From Sphingomonas sp. JC676 (GTDB taxonomy: Bacteria; Pseudomonadota; Alphaproteobacteria; Sphingomonadales; Sphingomonadaceae), in the NCBI RefSeq assembly GCF_014489075.1, contig NZ_JACTGR010000001.1, forward strand, positions 1,364,001 to 1,428,000: a stretch of DNA of 64,000 nt, written 5' to 3'. The position numbers and the translations under genes are program-made. Shown here in pieces: positions 18,790 through 28,023 of this stretch. Numbering within the stretch: position 1 is the stretch's first letter; every line of letters starts with the position of its first letter. The notes beneath the pieces were generated by a model. It was not told the origin of the DNA. It saw only the letters and a list, made by a program, of their open reading frames with translations, and ran no database searches.

Positions 18790-20582
18790 TCGCGCGGAAC
18801 CCCGAAGGTCTTGTCGATCCGCTGGAACTTCTCGGAGCCCTCCAGGATCGCGCCGGTGCCCAACTGGCCCACCGTCTCGCGCTGGATCGCCTGCCACGGC
18901 GTCTGGGATGCCGGAAAGGCGAAGCCGCCCCTCGCCTCGAGCTCGCGCCGACGTTCGGCAATCTCCTCGTCGCTGATCAGCAGGTCGACGCGGCCGAGGC
19001 CGACATCGATGCGGACCCGATCATAGGTCCGGACCAGCGCGAGGTTGCCTCCCGCCGCAGCCTCAGGGCTCGCGTTCAGGATCGACGGCGACCCCGATGT
19101 GCCCGACTGCCGGCCGTCACCCAGGCACGGCAGCTCGTGGATGCCCTGGCGGATCAGATAATTTGGCGGCCGCATGTTCACGACCTCGGCCGCGCCGGGA
19201 TAGCCGACCGGACCCGTGCCGCGGATGACAAGGATGTCGGTGCCCGTGATGCCGACCGACTCGTCGTCGATCCGCCGGTGATAATCCTCGGGCCCTTCGA
19301 ACACGATCGCCCGGCCTTCGAAGGCGTCGGGATCGTCGGGATTGGACAGGAAACGCGCGCGGAAATCGGGCGAGATCACGCTGGTCTTCATGATCGCGCT
19401 GTCGAACAGATTGCCGGTCATCACCTTGAAGCCGGCCCTGGCCTTGAGCGGCTGGTCGAAGGTGCGGATGACATCGGGCAGTTCGATCGTCGCGTCGCGG
19501 CAATTGTCACCGATCGTGCTGCCGTTGACGGTGAGCGCACCCTCCCGGATCAGGCCGTGCCGCATCAACTCGGCCACCACCGCGGGCACGCCGCCCGCAT
19601 GGAAATAGTCTTCGCCCAGATATTCGCCGGCGGGCTGCAGGTTGACGAGCAGCGGCACGTCATAGCCCAGCTCCTGCCAGTCGGTGAGCGACAACTCCAC
19701 GCCGACATGGCGCGCGATCGCGGCGAGATGGATCGGCGCGTTGGTCGAGCCGCCGATCGCCGAGTTCACGACGATCGCATTGAGGAACGCATCGCGCGTC
19801 ATGATGGCGGACGGGCGAATGTCTTCCAGCACCAGCTCCACAGCGCGCTTGCCGGTGCGGTAGGCGATCTGCTGGCGCTCACGATAGGGCGCGGGGATCG
19901 CCGCCGATCCGGGAAGCTGCATGCCGAGCACCTCGGCGAGCGAGTTCATCGTCGTTGCCGTGCCCATCGTGTTGCAATAGCCGGTGGACGGCGCCGACGA
20001 GGCGACCAGTGCGACGAACTGCTTATAGTCGATCTCGCCCGCGGCGAGCAGCTGGCGCGCCTTCCACACGATCGTGCCGGAGCCGGTGCGCTCGCCCTTG
20101 TGCCAGCCATTGAGCATAGGCCCTACCGAGAGCGCGATCGCCGGAATATCGACCGTCGCCGCCGCCATCAGGCAGGCCGGGGTGGTCTTGTCGCAGCCGA
20201 TCGTCAGCACCACGCCGTCGAGCGGATAGCCGTACAGCAGTTCGACCAGCCCCAGATAAGCGAGGTTGCGGTCGAGCCCCGCGGTCGGGCGCTTGCCGGT
20301 CTCCTGGATCGGATGCACCGGGAATTCCAGCGCGATGCCGCCCGCCTCGCGGATGCCCTCGCGCACACGCTCGGCCAGCACGATATGGTGCCGGTTGCAC
20401 GGGCTGAGATCCGATCCGGTCTGAGCGATGCCGATGATCGGCTTGCCCGACTGGAGCTCCTCCAGCGTCAGTCCGTAGTTGAGGTAGCGCTCGAGATAGA
20501 GCGCGGTCATGTCCGGATTGTGGGGATTATCAAACCAAGAGCGCGAACGCAGCGTACGGGGCGGGTTTTCGTCTCGACTCAT
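18780..20582 (-). CDS. IlvD/Edd family sugar-acid dehydratase (arabonate/xylonate dehydratase-like)
   Basis: Iron-sulfur dehydratase of 600 residues, predicted to turn an aldonate such as L-arabonate or D-xylonate into its 2-keto-3-deoxy form. The Fe-S and Mg motifs are visible: [13 protein letters not shown] near residue 50, [15 protein letters not shown] near 120 and [13 protein letters not shown] near 190, with [14 protein letters not shown] and a [10 protein letters not shown] tail. The ordinary branched-chain IlvD is usually longer in its C-terminal detail and sits with ilv genes, so a sugar-acid role fits better here. The ATG is 1 nt past the regulator stop; a longer frame into the regulator gene is spurious. 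Exact substrate is not decided by sequence alone. Confidence 0.85.
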   Translation of the reverse strand: MSRDENPPRTLRSRSWFDNPHNPDMTALYLERYLNYGLTLEELQSGKPIIGIAQTGSDLSPCNRHHIVLAERVREGIREAGGIALEFPVHPIQETGKRPTAGLDRNLAYLGLVELLYGYPLDGVVLTIGCDKTTPACLMAAATVDIPAIALSVGPMLNGWHKGERTGSGTIVWKARQLLAAGEIDYKQFVALVASSAPSTGYCNTMGTATTMNSLAEVLGMQLPGSAAIPAPYRERQQIAYRTGKRAVELVLEDIRPSAIMTRDAFLNAIVVNSAIGGSTNAPIHLAAIARHVGVELSLTDWQELGYDVPLLVNLQPAGEYLGEDYFHAGGVPAVVAELMRHGLIREGALTVNGSTIGDNCRDATIELPDVIRTFDQPLKARAGFKVMTGNLFDSAIMKTSVISPDFRARFLSNPDDPDAFEGRAIVFEGPEDYHRRIDDESVGITGTDILVIRGTGPVGYPGAAEVVNMRPPNYLIRQGIHELPCLGDGRQSGTSGSPSILNASPEAAAGGNLALVRTYDRVRIDVGLGRVDLLISDEEIAERRRELEARGGFAFPASQTPWQAIQRETVGQLGTGAILEGSEKFQRIDKTFGVPRDSH

Positions 20583-20583
20583 C

Positions 20584-21327
20584 TTAGGTCTTTGCCTCGA
20601 TTTCGGCCTTTGCGAGGCGTTCCACGCCATGGCCAATGACATTGCGCATCGCCTGGGCGGCAGCGGCGCCATCCCGTACCTCGATCGCATCGACGATCCG
20701 CTCGTGCCCGCGCACGGAGACCTCGTGCTCGTCTTCTTCGCGGACCGGTGAGCTGAGCGTGAACGAAGCGACGAGCGCGGTTTCGACAACCGCCGACATG
20801 GACTGCATCAGCACATTGCCGGACGCGCGGCCCACCGCGCGGTGAAAGTCAAGATCGGCCTCGGCGAACTCGCGCGCGCTGCTCGTCGCGGCGCGCATCT
20901 CGGCGATGCAGCGGCGAAGCTCGGCAAGGTCCTCCGCCGAACGCCGCTCGGCGGCGACGAACGCGGCCGCAGGCTCGAGCGCCAGGCGCACCTCGGTCAG
21001 ATCGCGGCGGAACCCCGCATCGAAGCTCTGCCCGACCTTCCACGACAGGACATCCGCGTCGAAGAAATTCCAGTGCGAGGAATCGAGCACCGTGGTGCCC
21101 ACCCGCGTCTTCGAGACGATGAGCCCCTTCGCGGTCAGTGTCTTGAGCACCTCGCGCAATACCGTGCGTGAAACACCGAACCGGTGCAGGATCTCGCTTT
21201 CGCCGGGGATCTTGGAGCCGGGCGGATAGATACCGCCCAATATGTCCATGCCCAGCGCGCGGGCTACCTGGTCGTGGCTCGACAGCGTTCCTTCGGTATA
21301 TTTGTGAAACTTGGCTGGGGAAGCCAT
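20584..21327 (-). CDS. GntR family regulator, FadR/DgoR-like, of the sugar-acid operon
   Basis: Repressor-type protein of 247 residues. The winged helix spans about 15-85 with [20 protein letters not shown], and is followed by [14 protein letters not shown], a segment shared with galactonate/hexuronate regulators such as DgoR. The FCD ligand domain follows (about 95-235) with [16 protein letters not shown] and [10 protein letters not shown], the usual acidic and His metal ligands. The start used here has AGGAGG 7 nt upstream; 36 extra codons in the same frame lack such a site. First gene of an operon with the dehydratase (1-nt gap) and the GH43-like enzyme, so it most likely senses the sugar acid and represses its own operon. 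Confidence 0.88.
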   Translation of the reverse strand: MASPAKFHKYTEGTLSSHDQVARALGMDILGGIYPPGSKIPGESEILHRFGVSRTVLREVLKTLTAKGLIVSKTRVGTTVLDSSHWNFFDADVLSWKVGQSFDAGFRRDLTEVRLALEPAAAFVAAERRSAEDLAELRRCIAEMRAATSSAREFAEADLDFHRAVGRASGNVLMQSMSAVVETALVASFTLSSPVREEDEHEVSVRGHERIVDAIEVRDGAAAAQAMRNVIGHGVERLAKAEIEAKT

Positions 21328-21695
21328 CGTGGACCCTCCTGATCGATCGCTTCCGGCACGCGACATCAAATGTGACATTCGCATAACCGGACCGCCCCCG
21401 GACGATCCGGCAACGTTGACAGCGTCATCGGTCATCTACCGGCTCCAAGGCAATTGGAGCCGTGAATGGCGCGCATGCGCACGCCGCCGCGATGCGGGCT
21501 TGCGAGCCTTTCATTCCCCCTGTCCTCTCCGTTCATTCGCTCATTGGTAATATTTTATACAGACGCTGACAAGATCAGCAACACCTAGATGTTAGCGGTA
21601 CCCGCAGAAAGATCGCCTTCGGAAGCATTTCGTCTACATGGGAGACACATTAGCGAGCGTGCGCGGTGGCGCCTAGAATCGCAGCGAGCATCCCG
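21328..21695. other. Intergenic region upstream of the FadR-like regulator
   Basis: About 370 bp without a convincing gene. It must hold the promoter of the minus-strand regulator operon. An AT-rich patch at 21543-21560 (TTGGTAATATTTTATACA) stands out against the GC-rich surroundings and has a partial TTGGTA/TATACA symmetry of the kind bound by FadR-type proteins, but it is too imperfect to call as an operator. The right part holds nothing I recognise. Confidence 0.5.
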
Positions 21696-21905
21696 TCAAT
21701 CATCGGATTCATCCAGTGGCGTGAATGCGAAATGGTCGCGGATACGGGCGTTGAAATAGCGCCCCTTGGACGTAGCGCTGCGCATCCCCTCGACGATGCG
21801 CGGAGGCACCGCATGATAGCGATAATGCCGCCCGGTCACGAACGTCACGTCGAGCGCGCGCTCGCCGGCGTCATAGTCGAAGGCCCGGATAACGCTCGAA
21901 GGCAT
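21696..21905 (-). CDS. KTSC domain protein
   Basis: Small protein of 69 residues that matches the KTSC pattern along its whole length: SSVIRAFDYDAGERALDV, then FVTGRHYRYHAVP, then ATSKGRYFNARIRDHF. The family is named after a C-terminal lysyl-tRNA-synthetase-associated domain and its stand-alone members are of unknown role, possibly nucleic-acid binding. The ATG used is the first residue of the domain; a longer frame upstream runs antisense through the deaminase gene and is rejected. Divergent from the deaminase gene with a 72-bp gap. Confidence 0.75.
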   Translation of the reverse strand: MPSSVIRAFDYDAGERALDVTFVTGRHYRYHAVPPRIVEGMRSATSKGRYFNARIRDHFAFTPLDESDD

Positions 21906-21977
21906 GGCGGAACAACGCGCGATTCGGCTCCACGCTCCCGCTTGCGCGTCTCCCGCGCGCCTGCGATGCTTGACCCA

Positions 21978-22991
21978 ATGAGCGAACTCGATGCCTTCAT
22001 CGCCGGTCTGCCCAAGGCGGAGCTCCATCTCCACATCGAAGGCAGCCTCGAGCCCGAGCAGATGTTCGAATTCGCCCGGCGCAACAATGTCGCGATTCCC
22101 TTCGCCTCGGTCGAGGAAGTCCGCGCGGCCTATGACTTCTCGAACCTCCAGGATTTCCTCGACATCTATTATGCCGGCGCCAACGTGCTGCGCACCGAAG
22201 AGGATTTCCGCGACCTCGCCCTCGCCTATTTCGATCGCGCGGCCGCCGACGGCGTCGTCCATGCCGAGATCTTCTTCGATCCGCAGACGCACACGCATCG
22301 GGGCATCCCGTTCGGCGTGGCCGCCAACGGGCTGCTCACGGGCATGGCCGAAGCGGAGGCGAAGCACGGCCTCACCTCAAAGCTGATCCTGTGCTTCCTA
22401 CGCCATCTCGACGAGGAGGACGCGTTCAAGACGCTCGGCCAGGCCCAGCCCTGGCTCGACCGGATCGAGGCGGTCGGCTTGGATTCCTCCGAAGTCGGCC
22501 ATCCGCCTGCCAAGTTCGAGCGCGTCTTCGCCGCCGCCGCCGCGATGGGGCTCAAGCGCGTCGCCCATGCCGGCGAGGAGGGCCCGCCCGAATATGTCCT
22601 TGAGGCGCTCGACCTGCTTCATGTCGACCGGCTCGATCACGGCAACCGCAGCCTCGAGGATCCGCAGCTCGTCGCCCGGCTGGCACGATCGGGGATGACG
22701 CTCACCGTCTGTCCACTCTCCAACCTCAAGCTCTGCGTCGTCGATTCGATGGAGGCGCATCCGATCGACCGGATGCTGGCATTAGGCCTGCGCGCCACGA
22801 TCAACTCGGACGATCCCGCCTATTTCGGCGGTTATGTCGCCGATAATTATCGTGCCGCCGCCAATGGCCGCGCGCTCGATCGCCGCGACCTGGTGACGCT
22901 GGCACGCAACAGCTTTCTGGGCTCCTTCCTGCCCGACGATGCGGTGGCGGCGCATCTCGCCCGGCTCGACGCCTATGTGGCGGCGAACTGA
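21978..22991 (+). CDS. Adenine deaminase (adenosine deaminase-like family)
   Basis: Zinc hydrolase, predicted to deaminate adenine to hypoxanthine. The 337-residue protein has the first metal motif as LPKAELHLHIEGSLEPE (residues 10-26), the form seen in AAH1-type and Pseudomonas adenine deaminases rather than the HVHLDGA of classical adenosine deaminases. Further marks are HAGEEGPPEY, LDHGNRSLEDP, CPLSNLKLCVV and the metal/catalytic SDDPAYFGGY. A second ATG four codons upstream is possible; the one used fits the family N-terminus. The stop overlaps the start of a phosphoribosyltransferase gene, which would make IMP from the hypoxanthine, so the pair reads as an adenine salvage route. Adenosine specificity cannot be excluded. 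Confidence 0.82.
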   Translation: MSELDAFIAGLPKAELHLHIEGSLEPEQMFEFARRNNVAIPFASVEEVRAAYDFSNLQDFLDIYYAGANVLRTEEDFRDLALAYFDRAAADGVVHAEIFFDPQTHTHRGIPFGVAANGLLTGMAEAEAKHGLTSKLILCFLRHLDEEDAFKTLGQAQPWLDRIEAVGLDSSEVGHPPAKFERVFAAAAAMGLKRVAHAGEEGPPEYVLEALDLLHVDRLDHGNRSLEDPQLVARLARSGMTLTVCPLSNLKLCVVDSMEAHPIDRMLALGLRATINSDDPAYFGGYVADNYRAAANGRALDRRDLVTLARNSFLGSFLPDDAVAAHLARLDAYVAAN

Positions 22992-23506
22992 TGGCGGGGA
23001 TCGTCTTCACCCCTTTCACGCATGAAGAGATGGTCGCCGGCGTTCACGCCATCGCGGAAGGGTCTGGGACATGGAAACCATCGCTCCTGGTCGGCATCGG
23101 TCGCGGCGGGCTCACCCCGGCGGTGTTCCTGTCGCACCGCATGGGACTTCCGCTCGTGTCGATCGACCATTCCACGCGGATCGCGCAGTTCGGCGAAGAG
23201 CTGGTCGCCGTGCTCGCCCAGCGTACCCGCGAGGGCGACCGGCTGCTGTTCGTCGAGGATATCAACGACAGCGGCAAGACGATCGGCGAGATCCGCGCCG
23301 CGCTGGCTGCGGAGGGTGCCGTGGCCGAGCACATCCGCTTCGCCGTGTTGCTCGACAATATCCGCTCCAGCCAGAGCGTCGATTATCGTTTCCGCGAGAT
23401 CGATCGCGCTACCCAGAAGGACTGGTTCGTCTTCCCCTGGGAGGCGATGGCGCCGCGCGAAACGCTTTCCGAAGAGGCCATGGCAGTGCCCGAGCGGCTC
23501 GCATGA
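22991..23506 (+). CDS. Purine phosphoribosyltransferase family protein
   Basis: Type I phosphoribosyltransferase of 171 residues. Visible elements are VGIGRGGLTPA near residue 37 (pyrophosphate loop region) and the PRPP motif LLFVEDINDSGKT near 89-101, where the acidic pair and SGKT are conserved. The tail KDWFVFPWE resembles the C-terminus of hypoxanthine/xanthine-guanine enzymes. The ATG overlaps the deaminase stop, so the two are translationally coupled. The likely substrate is hypoxanthine or another purine base, inferred from that coupling. Confidence 0.82.
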   Translation: MAGIVFTPFTHEEMVAGVHAIAEGSGTWKPSLLVGIGRGGLTPAVFLSHRMGLPLVSIDHSTRIAQFGEELVAVLAQRTREGDRLLFVEDINDSGKTIGEIRAALAAEGAVAEHIRFAVLLDNIRSSQSVDYRFREIDRATQKDWFVFPWEAMAPRETLSEEAMAVPERLA

Positions 23507-23636
23507 GCCCCCTTCGTTCAGGCGCGGGCAATCGTAATTGTGCCACAGTTCATCGCGTCCAAACGCGGACCCAAAACCCAGGCACGCGCGTTCGTCTCGC
23601 AACAGGCAGTATCGAACTCTAAGTATCGGAGGAACA

Positions 23637-24239
23637 ATGCTGAAAAGCAGCTTCACACGCCGGCGGGTCGCCGTGCTAACTCTCGCGGTCGCGGGCGGGC
23701 TTACGCTCGCGTCGTGCATGACCGCAACGCCCTATCAGCCAGCGACGGGATCGAGCGCCGCCACCCGCGGAGGCTATTCGGACACGCAGATCGAGAACAA
23801 CCGATTCCGCATCAGCTTCTCGGGCAACACCCTGACCTCGCGCGAGACGGTCGAGCGCTACCTGCTCTATCGGGCGGCCGAGCTCACTGTGCAGAACGGC
23901 TTCGACTATTTCGTCCTGTCGGACCGCGATACCGAGAAGAAGAGCCAAACCTATCGCACGCCCGGCCTTGGCGGCTATGGCGCCGGCCCCTGGGGCTATT
24001 GGGGTCCGTCATGGCGCTTCTATCGCCCGCGCTGGGGCTGGCGGAGCTATGATCCCTTCTTCGACGATCCCTTCTGGAACGATCGCGACTGGGATTACCG
24101 CACGGTCAACAGCTACGAGGCGACCGCCGAGATCGTCACCGGCAAGGGCGCCAAGCCCGGCGACAATCTCCGCGCCTTCGATGCGCACGAGGTGCTGAAC
24201 CGCCTCGGGCCGAAGATCGAAATGCCGAAGACGAAGTAA
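23637..24239 (+). CDS. CC0125/CC1285-like lipoprotein
   Basis: Outer-envelope lipoprotein of 200 residues. The leader has MLKSSFTRRRVAVLTLAVAG followed by GLTLASC, a lipobox with Cys27 or so. The mature protein begins with a conserved GYSDTQIENNRFRISFSGN block, then ETVERYLLYRAAELTVQNGFDYFVL (quoted as ETVERYLLYRAAELT), then a Gly/Trp/Tyr-rich low-complexity centre, and closes with an AHEVLNRLGPKI segment. This is the pattern of the alphaproteobacterial CC0125/CC1285 lipoproteins, whose function is not known. GGAGG lies 5 nt before the ATG. It is followed by a hairpin and T tract. Confidence 0.8.
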   Translation: MLKSSFTRRRVAVLTLAVAGGLTLASCMTATPYQPATGSSAATRGGYSDTQIENNRFRISFSGNTLTSRETVERYLLYRAAELTVQNGFDYFVLSDRDTEKKSQTYRTPGLGGYGAGPWGYWGPSWRFYRPRWGWRSYDPFFDDPFWNDRDWDYRTVNSYEATAEIVTGKGAKPGDNLRAFDAHEVLNRLGPKIEMPKTK

Positions 24240-24248
24240 CTTCTAGAT

Positions 24249-24364
24249 CCTCCCCGAGCTCGCCTCGGGGAGGGGAACCATGCGCAGCATGGTGGAGGGC
24301 CGCCGTCAAAGACGGCGGTGTTCCACCACCGCCCCTCCCCGAGCAAGCTCGGGGAGGATTTTTT
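24249..24364. repeat. Nested palindromic intergenic element with terminator
   Basis: Outer arms CCTCCCCGAG...CTCGGGGAGG occur twice, at 24249-24273 and 24334-24357. Between them lie CCATG-type and CCGCCGTC/GACGGCGG hairpins (the latter 24300-24318), and GGTGGAGG pairs with CCACCACC across the middle. The whole block is thus a BIME-like mirror structure of four hairpins. The last is followed by ATTTTTT on the plus strand, making a good terminator for the lipoprotein gene; the T tract also covers the secA stop codon on the other strand. Confidence 0.8.
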
Positions 24365-27104
24365 ACGCCACCGCGCCGTGGCAGTGCTTGTACTTGCGGC
24401 CCGATCCACACGGGCACGGAGCGTTGCGGCTGACCAGTCCTTCCCACTGCGCCGGATCGGTACCCAGCTCCTCGCCGGTCGGCTGCGGAATGCCGAGCTG
24501 CGGCAGCCGCGTCGTCACCAGACCCGCCGAACCGCCATCCCAATCGAAGCTGTCGTCGTCGCCGGTCAGCGGATCGATATGTGTGGTCAGGAAGTCGGGC
24601 AGTTCGGGGAGCTCGGGCGTCGGCTGCATGCGGAACTGCGCGAAGCCGAGCGTGCGGGTCACGTCCTCGCGGATATTGCCCAGCATGCGCTCGAACATCG
24701 CGAACGCCTCGTGCTTATACTCGTTGATCGGCGTCTTCTGCGCATAGGCGCGCAGGTGCACGACCTGGCGCAGCGCATCGAGCATCGCGAGATGCTCCTT
24801 CCAGTGATGGTCCAGGTTCTGGAGCAGGATCGATTTCTCGATCTGCGTCCAGGTCTCCGGCTCCAACTCGGCCGCCTTGGCGTTCACCAGCGCGTCGGCC
24901 GCTTCGCGGATGCGCTCTTCGACCATCTCGGGCTCGATCGCTTCCTCGGCCTTGATCCATTCGTCGACCGGAGCCTCGACGTTGAGGATGGTCGAGACCT
25001 TCTCCTTCAGACCGGCGATGTCCCATTGCTCGGGATAGGAATTGGGCGGGCATGCCTCGCCGACGATCGCGTTCACGGTCTCCGCGCGCATGTCGACCAC
25101 CACGTCGCCGACCGTGTCGGCGTCCATGATGTCGGCGCGCTGCTCGTAGATCACCTTGCGCTGATCGTTCATCACGTCGTCATATTCGACGACCTGCTTG
25201 CGGATATCGTAGTTGCGCGCCTCGACCTTCTTCTGTGCGGTCTCGATCGCCTTGGATAGCCATTTGCTGCCGATCGCCTCGCCGTCCTCGATGTTCGAGC
25301 GCATCATGCGGGCGAACAAGGTGTTCGAACCGAAGATGCGCAGCAGATCGTCGTCGAGCGACAGATAGAAGCGGCTGAGGCCCGGATCGCCCTGGCGGCC
25401 CGAACGGCCGCGCAGCTGGTTGTCGATGCGGCGGCTCTCATGCCGCTCGGTGCCGAGCACGAACAGGCCGCCCGCGGCGATCACCGCGTCCTTCTCGGTC
25501 TGGACCTCGGCCTTGATCTTCTCGATCGCTGCGTCGCGCTCCGGCCCCTCGGGCAATTCGGAGAGCTCGTCGTTGATCCGGAACTCGATATTGCCGCCCA
25601 GCTGGATGTCGGTGCCGCGGCCCGCCATGTTGGTCGAGACCGTCACTACGCCCAGCCGGCCCGCCTGCGCCACGATATGCGCCTCGCTCTCGTGGAAGCG
25701 GGCATTCAGCACCTCGTGCGGCACCTTTTCCTTCTTGAGGAACTCGGAGAGCAGCTCGGATTTCTCGATCGAGACGGTGCCGACCAGCACCGGCTGGCCC
25801 TTGGCGGAATGCTCCTTGATCTTCTTTGCGATCGCCGCGAACTTTTCCTCGGTCGTCTTGTAGAACTCGTCCTCCTCGTCGGCGCGCTTCACCGGCAGGT
25901 TGGTCGGGATGGTGACGACGTTCATCTTGTAGATGTCGTAGAATTCGGCCGCCTCGGTCGCTGCGGTGCCGGTCATGCCGCTCAGCTTGGGGTACATCCG
26001 GAAATAATTCTGGAAGGTGATCGAGGCGAGCGTCTGGTTCTCGGGCTCGATCTGGACACCTTCCTTGGCTTCCACGGCCTGGTGCAGGCCCTCGGACCAG
26101 CGGCGCCCGTCCATCATGCGGCCGGTGAATTCGTCGATGATGACGATCTTGCCGTCCTTGACGATATAATCGGTGTCGAGCTTGAACATCACGTTCGCGC
26201 GCAGCGCCTGGTTCAGGTGGTGGACCACCTGGGTGTTCTCGAAGTCGTAGAGGTTGGCACCAACCAGCAGCCCGGCATCCTCGAGCATCCGCTCGACCGT
26301 CTCGGTGCCGTCCTCGGTCAGCACGATCGTGCGCTGCTTCTCGTCCTTCTCATAGGTCGACGGGTCGAGCTTCTTCACCACCGCGTCGACGCCCATGTAC
26401 AGCTCGCTGCGGTCGTCGGTCGGGCCCGAGATGATCAGCGGCGTGCGCGCCTCGTCGATCAGGATCGAATCGACTTCGTCGACGATCGCGAAATTGAAGG
26501 GCCGCTGCGTCATCGATGCGCGGTCATACTTCATGTTGTCGCGCAGATAGTCGAAGCCGAACTCGTTGTTCGTGCCGTAGGTGATGTCCGAACCATAGGC
26601 GTCGCGGCGGTCCTGGTCGGTCAGGTTCGGGATGATCACGCCCACGGTGAGGCCCAGGAAGCGATAGACCCGGCCCATCCACTCGGCGTCGCGCGAGGCG
26701 AGATAGTCGTTGACCGTGACGACGTGCACGCCGTCGCCCGGCAGCGCGTTCAGATAGGTGGCGAGCGTCGCGACCAGCGTCTTGCCCTCGCCCGTCCGCA
26801 TCTCGGCGATCTCGCCGCGATGGAGCACGATGCCGCCGATCATCTGCACGTCATAGTGGCGCTGGCCGAGCACGCGCTTGGCCGCCTCGCGGACCGTGGC
26901 GAAGGCCTCGGGCAGCAGATTGTCGAGCTTCTCGCCATTGGCGAGCAACTCGCGGAACTTGGCCGTCTGGCCCTGCAGTTCCGCATCGCTCATCGCCGAG
27001 ATGGTGGATTCGAAGCCGTTGATCTTGGCAACGATGGTGCCGAGCGACTTCACATAGCGTTCGTTGGAGGAACCGAAGAGGGTCTTGGCAAGGCCGCCGA
27101 ACAT
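24363..27104 (-). CDS. secA: Protein translocase ATPase SecA
   Basis: Motor of the Sec pathway, 913 residues, cytoplasmic and membrane-bound at SecYEG. N-terminal DEAD-like motor: [13 protein letters not shown] near residue 105, [15 protein letters not shown] near 215 and [17 protein letters not shown] near 385. Second motor: [14 protein letters not shown] and [18 protein letters not shown]. The helical scaffold/wing follows, and the C-terminus is the zinc-binding SecB/ribosome site [17 protein letters not shown]. The frame opens 20 codons further upstream but the ATG used gives the standard [12 protein letters not shown] beginning. Its neighbours on the same strand are small exported proteins with no evident link. 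Confidence 0.97.
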   Translation of the reverse strand: MFGGLAKTLFGSSNERYVKSLGTIVAKINGFESTISAMSDAELQGQTAKFRELLANGEKLDNLLPEAFATVREAAKRVLGQRHYDVQMIGGIVLHRGEIAEMRTGEGKTLVATLATYLNALPGDGVHVVTVNDYLASRDAEWMGRVYRFLGLTVGVIIPNLTDQDRRDAYGSDITYGTNNEFGFDYLRDNMKYDRASMTQRPFNFAIVDEVDSILIDEARTPLIISGPTDDRSELYMGVDAVVKKLDPSTYEKDEKQRTIVLTEDGTETVERMLEDAGLLVGANLYDFENTQVVHHLNQALRANVMFKLDTDYIVKDGKIVIIDEFTGRMMDGRRWSEGLHQAVEAKEGVQIEPENQTLASITFQNYFRMYPKLSGMTGTAATEAAEFYDIYKMNVVTIPTNLPVKRADEEDEFYKTTEEKFAAIAKKIKEHSAKGQPVLVGTVSIEKSELLSEFLKKEKVPHEVLNARFHESEAHIVAQAGRLGVVTVSTNMAGRGTDIQLGGNIEFRINDELSELPEGPERDAAIEKIKAEVQTEKDAVIAAGGLFVLGTERHESRRIDNQLRGRSGRQGDPGLSRFYLSLDDDLLRIFGSNTLFARMMRSNIEDGEAIGSKWLSKAIETAQKKVEARNYDIRKQVVEYDDVMNDQRKVIYEQRADIMDADTVGDVVVDMRAETVNAIVGEACPPNSYPEQWDIAGLKEKVSTILNVEAPVDEWIKAEEAIEPEMVEERIREAADALVNAKAAELEPETWTQIEKSILLQNLDHHWKEHLAMLDALRQVVHLRAYAQKTPINEYKHEAFAMFERMLGNIREDVTRTLGFAQFRMQPTPELPELPDFLTTHIDPLTGDDDSFDWDGGSAGLVTTRLPQLGIPQPTGEELGTDPAQWEGLVSRNAPCPCGSGRKYKHCHGAVA

Positions 27105-27199
27105 GGGATTTCCTGTCGTATTGGATGTGGTCGGGCGGGCGCGGCACGCATTGCCGGCACCCAATGGCGATGCCGCCCCGGGGCGGCACGCAATAATGG

Positions 27200-27222
27200 A
27201 AAAGGCCCGCTATCCGCGGGCC
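27200..27222 (-). terminator. Intrinsic terminator
   Basis: Stem GGCCCGC/GCGGGCC with a 5-nt loop, followed on the minus strand by TTTT. It lies just after the stop of the small minus-strand gene and before secA, so it probably ends that transcript and separates it from secA. Confidence 0.7.
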
Positions 27223-27227
27223 GCGCA

Positions 27228-27485
27228 TCACTCGCGCCGCTGCTCGAAGGCGAGGCGGAGGGAGGGGATCGGTGCCGCCGCGACGAGCGGGCGGACGACC
27301 TGCGAAACATGGCTGGCGGCGGCGGGCACCGCCACGCCGATCACGCGCCGCGCCGGCTGCACAGCCGCCTGCGCCGCCTGGGCCGCCTGCACCACCGCCA
27401 CGCCCTGCACGGGCCGGCCCGCACGGTCGCCCGAGGCGCCGGTCAGGCTGGCAAACAGCGCAGTGAGGAGAAGCAGCAGTTCCAA
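27228..27485 (-). CDS. Small hypothetical exported protein
   Basis: Frame of 85 residues beginning with a TTG codon. The N-terminus LELLLLLTALFASLTGASG looks like a signal sequence or single membrane anchor. The rest is Ala/Val/Gln-rich (VVQAAQAAQAAVQPA) with no domain I recognise. No strong ribosome site precedes the TTG. Support comes from the leader-like start, the terminator hairpin directly after the stop and the lack of any competing gene here. It remains an uncertain call. Confidence 0.4.
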   Translation of the reverse strand: MELLLLLTALFASLTGASGDRAGRPVQGVAVVQAAQAAQAAVQPARRVIGVAVPAAASHVSQVVRPLVAAAPIPSLRLAFEQRRE

Positions 27486-27581
27486 GCGAATCTCTATGCG
27501 TGACGGATCAGCGCCGCCGGCAAGACGGTCGCTGCCAGCGACATAGTGATTGCCATGCCGTTCGTCTAATCAAAAGCTTGG

Positions 27582-27890
27582 TTACTGCGCGGGAGCGGGA
27601 GCCGGCGCGGCCACGAACGCGACGGACATGTCGAGCGGGGACAGCTTCTGGTTCTTCTTCACCGGATACTTCACCTGGGCCTGCGCCTGCTGGCACGCGA
27701 CCTTGTCGATCGACGCGTTGCCGCTGGACTGCTTTACGGCACAGGTCTCCACGGCACCCTTGGCAGTGAATTCGAGATGGACGACCGGCGCCTGCGTATA
27801 GGTCACGGGCAGCTTCTGGACGTTGATGGTCAGGCCGGCAGGCGGGGTCTGCGTCATCAGCAGGGCGGAAAGGAGAAGCGCGGAATACAT
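27582..27890 (-). CDS. Small periplasmic protein, TonB C-terminal-like
   Basis: 102 residues with a cleavable-looking leader MYSALLLSALLMTQTPPAG. The mature part has VHLEFTAKGAVETCAVKQSSGNASIDKVACQQAQAQVKYP (shown in part as AVETCAVKQSSGNASID), where an N-terminal strand, two cysteines 18 residues apart and the small-residue spacing recall the TonB C-terminal fold used by periplasmic energy-transducer-like proteins. No transmembrane anchor for TonB function is present, so it is not a working TonB. The larger gene just to the right has the same kind of domain twice, suggesting a related family pair. AAGG lies upstream of the ATG. Confidence 0.65.
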   Translation of the reverse strand: MYSALLLSALLMTQTPPAGLTINVQKLPVTYTQAPVVHLEFTAKGAVETCAVKQSSGNASIDKVACQQAQAQVKYPVKKNQKLSPLDMSVAFVAAPAPAPAQ

Positions 27891-28023
27891 GGATCATTGC
27901 CTTTCGTTGGCCGAAGCGCGCGGCACCCTAGCAACGCGCGCACCAATGTCCACGAACCTTTGTTGTCGGCCTTACTCCCTTCCACGCTACTGCGCAAAAA
28001 AGCCGGAAGCATGCCAAGAAATC

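Noticed and set aside
17607..20639. A 1010-codon plus-strand open frame
   Set aside because: It runs antisense through the GH43-like gene and the dehydratase, both of which have clear motifs; the Arg/Asp/Gly-rich product is typical of antisense readthrough in GC-rich DNA.
21543..21560. Possible operator of the second GntR regulator
   Set aside because: TTGGTA and TATACA are suggestive but the spacing and centre are not symmetric and no second copy is found in the window.
25440..27503. A 687-codon plus-strand frame opposite secA
   Set aside because: Antisense shadow of secA; no ribosome site or domain.
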